Origin: an uncultured Lentisphaeraceae bacterium
Lineage (GTDB): Bacteria > Verrucomicrobiota > Kiritimatiellia > RFP12 > DVOR01
DNA: 62,935 nt
Reading direction: 5' to 3'
Assembly (NCBI GenBank): GCA_949282555.1
Contig: CASDPK010000012.1
Coordinates: 1-62,935, forward strand
The position numbers were made by a program, and so were the translations under genes. The notes beneath the pieces were generated by a model. The model did not search any database. It saw only the letters and a program-made list of their open reading frames with translations, and was not told where the DNA came from. Positions 53,599 through 60,886 of the stretch are shown here, one piece after another. Numbering within the stretch: position 1 is the stretch's first letter; the number at the start of each line of letters is the position of its first letter.

Positions 53599-53945
53599 GC
53601 GTAAGAAATCGGAGATGGCGGCAAATACCTTTTGGAATGTCTTTGCAGGCCGCGGACGAAAATGGCCCGGTTGCCCCATACTCACCTTTGGGGCATACCT
53701 TGGCCAAAACTTCATCCGCGCGTCGCGAGAGATGGATGTTCTTCGGAGATCTGACAGTTTGCACGAAGGGAACGCCATCACCCGCGAAAGCGCACATCCG
53801 CCCGCCCATCGGCGGCGCTTTGCGTCTTCCTGCAATGCATTCCTCTCGGCCACTTTCAAGGCCTCGAAGGCCGATTGCCGGAAGCCGTTCTCTTTTCCGT
53901 CTTCTACGCAGTTTCTTGGAATGAAAAGAGGAGGAGTGCGAAACC
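53599..53945 (+). repeat. Leader repeat unit C (diverged)
   Basis: Third copy, more diverged. The -35 TTGCCC (53671-53676) is intact, but the -10 reads CATACC (53694-53699) instead of TATACT, so promoter activity is doubtful. The long hairpin is kept with different bases: GCAAT/ATTGC and CGGCC/GGCCG replace the pairs of copies A and B. Confidence 0.8.
53874..53935 (+). promoter_or_regulatory. Structured leader core C
   Basis: ATTGC (53874-53878) pairs with GCAGT (53908-53912, one G-U). The loop TTCTCTTTTC (53888-53897) is complementary to GAAAAGAG (53923-53930), followed by GAGGAG as ribosome binding site. Confidence 0.6.
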
Positions 53946-54107
53946 ATGGACACAGTTCAATGGAGTAGCCCTTGCGCCTTTACGAGGGGCTGTCGCGTCA
54001 CCCGCCAATTTTGGACAAGTGAACATAAACTTGTCCAACGTCGCGTCATCCCCACCGAACCCGTTGGCAACGCGATCTACCCCCATCAATCGATCAACCT
54101 TCCGTAA
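53946..54107 (+). CDS. Possible 53-residue ORF behind leader C
   Basis: ATG at 53946 lies 15 bases after GAAAAGAG and 10 bases after the GAGGAG of leader C and opens a 53-codon frame. The product has no recognisable feature, and the frame is crossed by a perfect 10-bp palindrome (54011-54038). Its first four residues (MDTV) match those of the 70-residue protein at 54152. It may be a remnant rather than a working gene. Confidence 0.3.
   Translation: MDTVQWSSPCAFTRGCRVTRQFWTSEHKLVQRRVIPTEPVGNAIYPHQSINLP
54011..54038. repeat. Palindrome flanked by 9-bp direct repeats
   Basis: TTGGACAAGT (54011-54020) and ACTTGTCCAA (54029-54038) are exact inverse complements. GTCGCGTCA occurs on both sides (53992-54000 and 54040-54048), like a target duplication. 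Confidence 0.6.
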
Positions 54108-54151
54108 CCAACTAACTAACCCAAGTTACCAAAAACAGAAAGGAAATACGA

Positions 54152-54364
54152 ATGGACACCGTCCCTTCCGAAACAGAAGTCGAGCGAACCCTTCATTTAG
54201 GTCTTCTACTCAATCATCTCGTTGCAATTGTAGCGGGCGTGATATGTATTGTAAATGGCATAGAGATGAGAGGCTCATTTGAGTCATCATTTAGGCTTCC
54301 CACTATTGCTATTGGTGCATACCTTATTTCTAAATCCTTTATGCCTGTAACGATAAGGAAATAG
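54152..54364 (+). CDS. Small two-helix membrane protein
   Basis: The 70-residue product has two hydrophobic helices (about 17-37 and 48-62) separated by a short loop, with a charged start and a basic end. AAAGGA lies seven bases before the ATG. It is the first clearly AT-rich gene of the accessory zone. No family is recognised; small membrane proteins of this size are common in toxin or immunity roles, but nothing here proves one. Confidence 0.55.
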   Translation: MDTVPSETEVERTLHLGLLLNHLVAIVAGVICIVNGIEMRGSFESSFRLPTIAIGAYLISKSFMPVTIRK

Positions 54365-54454
54365 AACGCGAATGGTAACAGCGAGGCAAGTGGGAAAATC
54401 GAACTGCAGATACGCTTTTCCTTGCCTGCTCTTTAGCCACATCCCAAACCCGAG

Positions 54455-54527
54455 AACTGCTGAAAGACGTTTTCTCTTTTCTGTCTTAAAGTAGTTTTTT
54501 TGTGCGAAAAGAGATGAGTAATAGAAA
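54455..54527 (+). promoter_or_regulatory. Structured leader core D
   Basis: AACTGCT (54455-54461) pairs with AGTAGTT (54490-54496, one G-U). The loop TTCTCTTTTC (54472-54481), inside AAGAC/GTCTT, is complementary to GAAAAGAGA (54506-54514). Sequence outside these elements is unlike copies A-C, so the elements are conserved by function, not by recent copying. Confidence 0.65.
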
Positions 54528-54538
54528 GGATTATGATT

Positions 54539-54892
54539 ATGCAAGTAGAGTTTAGAGCACGTTTTAAGGGACTTGAAGTTCTTGATAACGACAAAATTCA
54601 GGTTCTTTTAGAACCAGTGGACATTCTAACGTATGACAACAAAGCATTTTTTAAGGTTGTCGTTTCAGGTGATACTAATGCAGTAGAGATGTTCAAAACC
54701 ATTACGCAACAGTTGCCGTTAGATATTGATGGTGCTAATGGGATGGTATTATTGCCCTTGCCTAAAAACAAGACGATTGCAACAACGCCTAAGTCTTCCT
54801 GTTTTATACGTATTCTTTCTTTGCTCTCAAGCGGACAGGCCATAAATGTGATGGTTGCCGATAACGAACTTACGAAGATCGAAATAGCGTAA
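54539..54892 (+). CDS. Small beta-rich protein behind leader D
   Basis: The 117-residue product has alternating strand-like segments (MQVEFRARFKGLEVL, KIQVLLEPVDILT, AFFKVVVSG) and a C-terminal strand INVMVADNELTKIEI. The second ATG at 54539 is preferred because AAGGA lies eight bases upstream; the ATG at 54533 is too close to it. Its opening resembles that of the protein at 56153, also behind a leader core. The FRG gene follows after 9 bp. Confidence 0.6.
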   Translation: MQVEFRARFKGLEVLDNDKIQVLLEPVDILTYDNKAFFKVVVSGDTNAVEMFKTITQQLPLDIDGANGMVLLPLPKNKTIATTPKSSCFIRILSLLSSGQAINVMVADNELTKIEIA

Positions 54893-54901
54893 GGAGGACT
54901 T

Positions 54902-55981
54902 ATGGCTTTTACGTCTTTACCTGTCTTTTCGACTATTCCTGGACGCCCCCCTTATATTAAGAATCCGCGCGTGGAGTATGAAAGTTTCGATTCGCTTGGG
55001 GAATTGGTCGACCTAGCGTGGAAGTACAAGCAAAAAGAGAAAGAGGATAATTGCCTTTACGTTTTTCGTGGCGAGACCAATTGCTACAACACCATTCAGG
55101 CATCACTTTTTAACGTCAAAGATGGATTGAAAAAGGAAGATCGCTTTTACCAAAAAGCTTTGAGCAGTATGCCTGAACAATTCAGGCATCTGCAAACAAC
55201 GTTTGACCGTCTTTCTCAAATGCGACATTACGAGTTCCCTGTGCGTTTGTTGGATATTTCAGAAAACATTCTGACGGCGCTTTTTATGGCCTTGGACTCT
55301 TGGCAAGGCAATCCCACAAATGCGTTGCGTTGTAAGTATTCGAACATAGACCCTCAAAACACCATCTTCCCATGCCCTCGCATTGATGTGATTCGTATTC
55401 CGAAAGATCGCATTAAAGAGGCGGAAAGCGATCTTGTCACGAACATCTGTTGCTTAGCGAAAGTTAAAGAAGAGTTCTCTTTTGATATGCTCTTTCATGA
55501 GATAAAGCAAGAGAATCTTGATTTTCATGAGGATGTTTTCTGGAACAACTTTCAAGAACTCTTCACAAATTGGTGCGTTTATCCTCGGTTTACCAACCCT
55601 CGCATTGCAATGCAGCAGGGAATGTATGTTCTATTCGGGCTTTCCGAAAGTATATTGCAAGGCCATTCCATTTCGGAGTTTCTGCTCCGTGGGGATTCTC
55701 TTAAGGGTGTACATTTTCATAAGGTCGTTGATAAGGATAAAGATAGGCCCTATACGCCTATTCCTGTTACATACGACCTCGCACAACCGAATGAGCAGAT
55801 TTCGCATACCGCGTGGATTATGCCTTCTGAGAACGCTATAGCAAGGCATTCGGGATCTCTTGAGAATTACGTTAAGGAATTGTCCCACCATCTTGATTCG
55901 GTCGGATATTCTCAATACATGATGTATCACGATGATTTCGTGAAGCACGCTATGTACTGGCGCGACCATCTTAGATTGTGA
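54902..55981 (+). CDS. FRG-domain protein
   Basis: The 359-residue product contains an FRG domain: YVFRGETN (53-60) gives the domain its name, followed by FPVRLLDISENILTALFMAL (about 112-131) and NPRIAMQQGMYVLFG (about 225-240). FRG-domain proteins are widespread in mobile regions and have been linked to phage defence, but the biochemical role is not settled. Its AT-rich composition and setting fit an accessory gene. AGGAGG lies before the ATG. It follows the leader-D gene and is probably co-transcribed with it. Confidence 0.78.
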   Translation: MAFTSLPVFSTIPGRPPYIKNPRVEYESFDSLGELVDLAWKYKQKEKEDNCLYVFRGETNCYNTIQASLFNVKDGLKKEDRFYQKALSSMPEQFRHLQTTFDRLSQMRHYEFPVRLLDISENILTALFMALDSWQGNPTNALRCKYSNIDPQNTIFPCPRIDVIRIPKDRIKEAESDLVTNICCLAKVKEEFSFDMLFHEIKQENLDFHEDVFWNNFQELFTNWCVYPRFTNPRIAMQQGMYVLFGLSESILQGHSISEFLLRGDSLKGVHFHKVVDKDKDRPYTPIPVTYDLAQPNEQISHTAWIMPSENAIARHSGSLENYVKELSHHLDSVGYSQYMMYHDDFVKHAMYWRDHLRL

Positions 55982-56082
55982 TTATGCGGCTGCCGTGTCA
56001 TACAAGGAAAAACAAAAGGAAACTTCAGTCGCACATTTCGTTCGTTGTTTTTGTTGAACTCACGTAACATCATTTCGAAAAT

Positions 56083-56145
56083 CACTGGATGGCGTCTTCT
56101 TTTCCGTCTCCAGTGTTGGGCAAGAGAAAAGAGACTTACAAGGAG
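56083..56145 (+). promoter_or_regulatory. Structured leader core E
   Basis: CACTGGA (56083-56089) and TCCAGTG (56109-56115) form a perfect 7-bp stem with bases unlike the other copies. The loop contains TTCTTTTC (56097-56104), complementary to GAAAAGA (56126-56132). AAGGAG (56140-56145) is the ribosome binding site. Confidence 0.65.
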
Positions 56146-56152
56146 CATAAAC

Positions 56153-56500
56153 ATGGCAAATGTTCAATTTCAGGCAACATTGATGAAGGTAACACTTACA
56201 GAATGTGAACTTAAACTTGTAACAGAGTTTTCTGCGTGGCTAAAGACAACATGTGTCAAATACTTTGAAGAAAAAAGTGGTGATTCGTCTGTCCGAAAGG
56301 TTTGGCATGTCCCGACAGAGAAAGATGTAACGATTAAAGTGCAATTAGGTGATAAACCTGGAGTTTTACAATGTGCAACTATTGGCGCAACACAATGGTA
56401 TACCATTGAAATTGAAGAGGAGAAATTGAAAAAACTCACGGAGGAAAATCTCGCACAGAATGATTTTAAAATTATAGCTATCGCAGTGGAGCAAGAATGA
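56153..56500 (+). CDS. Small beta-rich protein behind leader E
   Basis: The 115-residue product starts MANVQFQATLMKVTLTECELKLV, similar in pattern to the protein at 54539. It has a conserved-looking Trp-rich middle (VWHVPTEKDVTIKVQLGDKPG) and an acidic C-terminus. AAGGAG lies eight bases before the ATG. Two such proteins around the FRG gene, both behind leader cores, suggest a related function, but I cannot name it. The next 194 bp hold no further gene that I can support. Confidence 0.6.
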   Translation: MANVQFQATLMKVTLTECELKLVTEFSAWLKTTCVKYFEEKSGDSSVRKVWHVPTEKDVTIKVQLGDKPGVLQCATIGATQWYTIEIEEEKLKKLTEENLAQNDFKIIAIAVEQE

Positions 56501-56694
56501 GTGACTCCAGACTTCGTGAATAACTTGCTGTGATTCGTTTGGTCAGAATATTGTGCACGGCCTGCGTTTTTCTTAGAAATGCCTGCTTGTCATAGATGAA
56601 CGCCCGAGAGAAACCAAAGCGTAGACTTTCTTTAGCCTGCTTTATCTTCATCTTGAGGCAATTTCACATTCACACGCGTTTTCAAGGGAAGCAC

Positions 56695-56850
56695 ATGCTA
56701 CGTATTACGTTTATCTGCTTTGGAGTGATCATTGGCGGTCTAATCGTGGCCGGTTGTGGCGGTGGTGACGAAACTCCACCGCCGTTTACGGAAGAAGAAA
56801 CCACTCCAACCAATCAAATCCCGGATACCATCCAAGAGGAAAGAATATGA
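56695..56850 (+). CDS. Short lipoprotein
   Basis: The 51-residue product is little more than a lipoprotein signal (hydrophobic helix ending VAGC, acceptor cysteine about residue 19) and a Gly-Gly, Thr/Pro/Glu-rich tail. AGGGA precedes the ATG at 56695; an upstream in-frame ATG at 56596 would put a basic stretch before the signal. It overlaps the next gene by 4 bp (ATGA), so it leads a three-gene unit. Confidence 0.6.
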   Translation: MLRITFICFGVIIGGLIVAGCGGGDETPPPFTEEETTPTNQIPDTIQEERI

Positions 56851-57518
56851 AAAATCGAGTTTCTCTTTGTATTTTAGCCATTTGCGGAGGATGTATCCTT
56901 CTAAAGTCTTGCCTTGGCAGCAATGAATTGCCACCCAAGGAAGAAAAAGAAGGGGATGGCCTGTCCTCTCCACCTACTCAGAAGGTCGATCCTCCTTCCT
57001 TTGCCTCGCTGAATCGTGGTTTATTAACCACGTTGCGCATTCACGCCACCACAACTGCGTACCGAGAGCTCGTAAGGCCCTTTAGATCAACCGTCCGACT
57101 CGGCATTACACATCGTGGATCAGCCGACGTTGTGCTTGACTTAGACAAAGCCGAAGTGGAACAAGGCATCGCAGAAGGGCGGAAACACGTCCGCATAATC
57201 TTGCCGCCTCCACGACTGGATGAACATTCTATCGGCATCAATCCAAATAACGTCACTGTGAAAATAACCTCCAGTCCTGATGCTGACGAATACAGCCAGC
57301 TTCGAGACAGACTTTTCGTAGACGTTACACAAAAATTGAAAACCACGTTTACGGATTTCGACGTTCAGGCTGCCAAGGCGCAAGCACTGCTCGTATTGGG
57401 GAACCTCTACGCTCAAGCAGGATTTAAAGATGTCGAAATCGTATGGAAAGATGAGCAACAAAAACCACAACAACCCGATACTGGCAGTGATCTGATTAAG
57501 CAAGGAGGCATGCAATGA
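56847..57518 (+). CDS. DUF4230-like protein, copy 1
   Basis: The 223-residue product has an N-terminal hydrophobic segment (about 5-22) and a domain with the DUF4230 pattern: a strand series (STVRLGITHRGSADVVLDLD), then VRIILPPPRLDEHSIGINPNNVTV, then a helix of about 40 residues. DUF4230 proteins are membrane-anchored and of unknown function. It is coupled at both ends to its neighbours by ATGA overlaps. Confidence 0.6.
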   Translation: MKNRVSLCILAICGGCILLKSCLGSNELPPKEEKEGDGLSSPPTQKVDPPSFASLNRGLLTTLRIHATTTAYRELVRPFRSTVRLGITHRGSADVVLDLDKAEVEQGIAEGRKHVRIILPPPRLDEHSIGINPNNVTVKITSSPDADEYSQLRDRLFVDVTQKLKTTFTDFDVQAAKAQALLVLGNLYAQAGFKDVEIVWKDEQQKPQQPDTGSDLIKQGGMQ

Positions 57519-58243
57519 ACATGAAGTCCATTGGTCTATTTCTACTCCATCTTTCAAACCGACTCGGTGTTCTTGGGATTGCGGCTATCATCGCAGTTCT
57601 TGTGACACTCTTTTGGGCCAATCCCTTCACTCTTTTTTCCAAAAAAGGCGGTGGACTTGTAGACAGCACCGTTAGATGGGTAAAAGGTAAGGAGACCCAG
57701 AGTACTCGCACATTCATCACCGAGATTGAGAAAAAGGGGCGACTTAAAGTTCTCACATGCTACGCTGGTGATTTCCTAGATGCCCCTTACGACCCTGAGC
57801 AACGGAAATTGGCCACCTACCGTTACCAATGGGAAGGGCGCGGGGAATATGTACTTGATCTCAACGATGTCAAGATTGAGACGACCGACACTGTTGCGGT
57901 TATTGAATGGCGCAAAGGTTCCCAAGTCAGAACAGTTGAAGAGCCAAAGGCTAGGAAGCTCGTCATTAAGGCAAACGTTCCTTTTCTCGATCCTGACACT
58001 TTGCGAACGCTACCCATCAGTCCTCGCTGTGAAATCAGCTGGAATAGTTTTGGCCATACAGAAGAAGCTAATCGGCTACGAACCCATATTCTCCAATTTG
58101 TTGGTGCGGCACTGAAAGCTCACCTTTCAACCAAAGGCAATCGCAATCGTGCCAAAAAGAATGCCGAAATCCTTTTGCGTGCACTTTGCGCTCCAGGTAT
58201 CCAAGATCCTCAAAAGGACATCAAGATTGAATGGATTGAGTGA
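57515..58243 (+). CDS. DUF4230-like protein, copy 2
   Basis: The 242-residue product has one membrane helix (about 16-36) and a domain patterned like copy 1 (GRLKVLTCYAGDFLD, GRGEYVLDLNDVKIE, KLVIKANVPFLDPDTLRTLPI, then a basic helix). The pair probably forms a membrane-bound hetero-oligomer. Its start overlaps the previous stop. The 91 bp after it contain no clear terminator. Confidence 0.55.
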   Translation: MNMKSIGLFLLHLSNRLGVLGIAAIIAVLVTLFWANPFTLFSKKGGGLVDSTVRWVKGKETQSTRTFITEIEKKGRLKVLTCYAGDFLDAPYDPEQRKLATYRYQWEGRGEYVLDLNDVKIETTDTVAVIEWRKGSQVRTVEEPKARKLVIKANVPFLDPDTLRTLPISPRCEISWNSFGHTEEANRLRTHILQFVGAALKAHLSTKGNRNRAKKNAEILLRALCAPGIQDPQKDIKIEWIE

Positions 58244-58334
58244 GTATGCGTCTCAAACCCACGTTAGCCTGCCATACCCAAAAACCACCGTCAAATCATT
58301 GTGAATCAAGCAACTAAAACATTTACAATCCATT

Positions 58335-58664
58335 ATGAAGACCAAGCACTTGTCAATAATACTCGTTTCATTTTCTCTCATTTGCCCAACCTTGCTTGTT
58401 GTCCAAGAGATTGATCAAGGGTTTTATGTTGGGAAACTGACATTCCCAAAAGAGTGCGAAGGTAATGCGCCAATTGCTGAATTAACACGCCTCGCGAAGG
58501 ACGGACACCCCTTCGCTCAGCACGACCTCGGTGTCATATACAACAACGGACAAAGCGTTTCCAAGTCCTATGAAGAAGCCGTCAAGTGGTTTGCAAAGCC
58601 GTCGAACAGGGCGGTACTTTTGCGTCTTCCTGCAGGTATTCCTTTCGCCAACCGGGGATCCTGA
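58335..58664 (+). pseudogene. Truncated Sel1-repeat gene joined to leader F
   Basis: The 109-codon frame has a signal-like N-terminus (6-23) and one Sel1 repeat (LAKDGHPFAQHDLGVIYNNGQSVSKSYEEAVKWFAK). After the Trp-Phe the frame leaves the repeat: a one-base shift would read AVEQGG as in normal Sel1 repeats. The sequence then passes into GCGTCTTCCTGCA of leader F. The gene therefore looks cut off and frameshifted at the boundary of the leader element. Confidence 0.6.
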
Positions 58665-58720
58665 CAAAAGACGCTTTCTTTTCAGTCTTCCAATGAAGAA
58701 TCGAAGAAAGAGAGAAAGTA
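58622..58720 (+). promoter_or_regulatory. Structured leader core F
   Basis: GCGTCTT (58622-58628) pairs with AAGACGC (58668-58674) to form the long hairpin. As the alternative, AAGAC (58668-58672) and GTCTT (58685-58689) close the loop CTTTCTTTTC (58674-58683). The downstream purine segment has changed to AAGAAAG (58704-58710) and still matches the changed loop CTTTCTT, a covariation that supports the pairing. Confidence 0.6.
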
Positions 58721-58729
58721 GGCGGTTAC

Positions 58730-59272
58730 ATGATAACACTTGAATCGATATTAACATTTTCTAAATGCCACCGTTTCGCAATCATTGTATTCTTCAATAT
58801 CGCTCTATGTACAGTATTCTTCATAAAAATTACGACATTGACTCAGCGTGTTGAAGAAGTACAGCACATTCGCCTCTCTCTCCCTGAACCATTTCAGGCA
58901 AAAGTCGCCGACTTGGTTGAGACGAAAACCTCTGAGCTTATAACCACATCGTTAAACGATACACAACAACGCCTTGAAGTTTTAGGGAATCACTTCTCAG
59001 AGGTGTCAGAAAAACAACTTCAACAGGAAGCGAATAACCGACAAGTTCTCTTTCAAGAAATCTTGGAAACATTTCAGAACAAAGGCGAAACCACACTTAC
59101 GAGCGTTAATACAGCAGTGGAAGGGATGCAGAAAAATGCGCATATGCGTGATTCTGCATTCAATATGGAAATAAAAGCATTTTCAGAAAAATCCTCCCAA
59201 GTTTTAAATACGTTCGTAACAAAAGCGAAGCTACGCTTCAGCAAATCACGCGGACGATGGAACAACAGATGA
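58730..59272 (+). pseudogene. Membrane-anchored coiled-coil protein, 5' fragment
   Basis: The 180-codon frame encodes one membrane helix (about 16-37) and a long coiled coil. It contains the first copy (59024-59214) of a 191-bp direct repeat and then loses the frame: the last 20 codons (VTKAKLRFSKSRGRWNNR) are out of phase with the continuation NKSEATLQQITRTMEQQM seen in another frame. It is best read as the first piece of an ancestral gene that ran to 60886. Confidence 0.55.
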
Positions 59273-59566
59273 CGCATTACCTTGAAAAAATGCAACAGGA
59301 ACAAAGCGAAGCAGCTATGCAGGAAGCGAATAACCGACAAGTTCTCTTTCAAGAAATCTTGGAAACATTTCAGAACAAAAGCGAAACCACACTTACGAGC
59401 CTTAATACAGTAGTGGAAGGGATGCAGAAAAATGCGCATATGCGTGATTCTGCATTCAATATGGAAATAAAAGCATTTTCAGAAAAATCCTCCCAAGTTT
59501 TAAATACGTTAACAGATGGCGCATTACCTTAAAAAAATGCAGCAGGAACAAAGCGAAGCAGCTATG
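59024..59566 (+). repeat. Tandem intragenic repeats
   Basis: A 191-bp segment occurs at 59024-59214 and 59320-59510, period 296. A second segment at 59264-59319 recurs at 59511-59566, period 247, because 49 bp are missing between the repeats in the second copy. Neither period is a multiple of three, so each copy is read in a different frame. Confidence 0.85.
59257..59532 (+). pseudogene. Coiled-coil protein, middle fragment
   Basis: The 91-codon frame carries the second copy of the repeat (QEANNRQVLFQEILETFQ...), nearly identical to residues 98-162 of the fragment before it. It ends in LTDGALP because of the 49-bp deletion. It has no ribosome binding site of note and is probably a decayed piece rather than a separate gene. 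Confidence 0.5.
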
Positions 59567-60886
59567 AAGGCATTTGAGCTCTACACAGCAAACCCAACAA
59601 ATGAATCTGCCATTATTTGTCTTGAGACCGCAATCCGAAAAGATCCCTCAAATTTAAGATATATTCGCGCACTTCGGGAAACGACGTTTAACCCCGGGTA
59701 CTTACAGGCACTTGCACAAGAATATCGGATGATGCTAGCACATTCACTTAACACAGCAAATGCAAATGCCATCCCCGAGCTTACCGGCATGGTACACGAA
59801 TTGGACGAAAAAATTCAATCTCACAACAATCAAGTTGAACAAAACGAGAAACAGGTTTCACAAGAACGAATTCAGAAGCTACGAAAACAATTTGCGTCCT
59901 TGCCAGTTCCCAACTGGACGTTTGATCGAGAAGACCAAAATGTTCTCCAAAGACGCCTTGAGATATTGCAAAGTTTAATTGCTAACGATATCGATAATAC
60001 ACAGCAAGAGGAGGCATTACAGGCAGAAGCTGAGCAAATGCTACAAGCCACATCCGCAATACTTGCGATATCAGAACACTTGGCCGAAGTCACCCAAGCG
60101 CGCTCAAACATTAGGACTGGCAATATTAATAGCGAGGAGCAACTTGAAAAATCGTTGGAAGCACTAACAAATAGTTCAATCATTGAACCATTGTTACTTG
60201 CCCAAGAGGAACTTGAGAAGTTTCACCGGATAGAAATATCACTATTATCTGAGGCATCCCGAAGTGCATACTTAAAAAAACGAGAAAAGGTCGTCCAAGA
60301 AATACAAGCATCTATTCAAGCAATTGATGATGATAGGTATAACATGCTTAATCAATATATCGCAGGAATTGTGGTCTCATCTCAGTCCTATCCAGACGTT
60401 CAATATGGCGCGGAAACGAAAAAAATAAAGACCTCAGAAATGCGCCTTAATATACTTGCAAAATATGCCCAACTGATCACAACATCAATCAATAAAAAGA
60501 AGATATCAACACTACAGGAGAATTGTATAAGTTCATTGAAGACAGCAAACAACAACCGTATGAAAAAATATCAAGCATTCGCCAACGACAAACTCTTAGC
60601 CATCGTTACACGCATCATTGACGAAGAAAAAAGCAAGCCTTGGGAGGCGTTTAAGAAAAAAGACTATAAGAAGCAAAAGGCTGAAACGAACTTTAAGGAT
60701 GACCTCGCAATTATCAATCGTGCGCTTCTTGAACCAGAATTGAATGAACTGTATCGCGAGGTTTACGACTTATTAATGAAAGATTATATGGAGTGGGTGA
60801 ATGAAAAGATTGAGCGTAGCCAAGACAAAGCTAAACTTTTATACGACATGGCGACAACAGAAAAGTGCTCACTTGAAAGATTCTAA
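59516..60886 (+). CDS. Long coiled-coil protein, 3' part of the split gene
   Basis: The 456-residue frame is almost wholly helical, with heptad-like stretches, Gln/Glu/Lys-rich segments, and a TPR-like pair near 25-60 (AFELYTANPTNESAIICLETAIRKDPSNLRYIRALRE). It starts with MAHYLKKMQQEQSEAAM, the continuation expected for the fragments before it, and its start lies inside the previous frame. No ribosome binding site precedes it, so it may be translated only by reinitiation. Its stop overlaps the next ATG (TAATG). Confidence 0.55.
   Translation: MAHYLKKMQQEQSEAAMKAFELYTANPTNESAIICLETAIRKDPSNLRYIRALRETTFNPGYLQALAQEYRMMLAHSLNTANANAIPELTGMVHELDEKIQSHNNQVEQNEKQVSQERIQKLRKQFASLPVPNWTFDREDQNVLQRRLEILQSLIANDIDNTQQEEALQAEAEQMLQATSAILAISEHLAEVTQARSNIRTGNINSEEQLEKSLEALTNSSIIEPLLLAQEELEKFHRIEISLLSEASRSAYLKKREKVVQEIQASIQAIDDDRYNMLNQYIAGIVVSSQSYPDVQYGAETKKIKTSEMRLNILAKYAQLITTSINKKKISTLQENCISSLKTANNNRMKKYQAFANDKLLAIVTRIIDEEKSKPWEAFKKKDYKKQKAETNFKDDLAIINRALLEPELNELYREVYDLLMKDYMEWVNEKIERSQDKAKLLYDMATTEKCSLERF

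Noticed and set aside
50941..58730. Retron, integron attC array or CRISPR as explanation for the repeated leaders
   Set aside because: No reverse transcriptase, integrase or cas gene is present, there is no regular spacer structure, and the attC core words are absent. Each copy lies directly upstream of a gene with a ribosome binding site in the pairing element.
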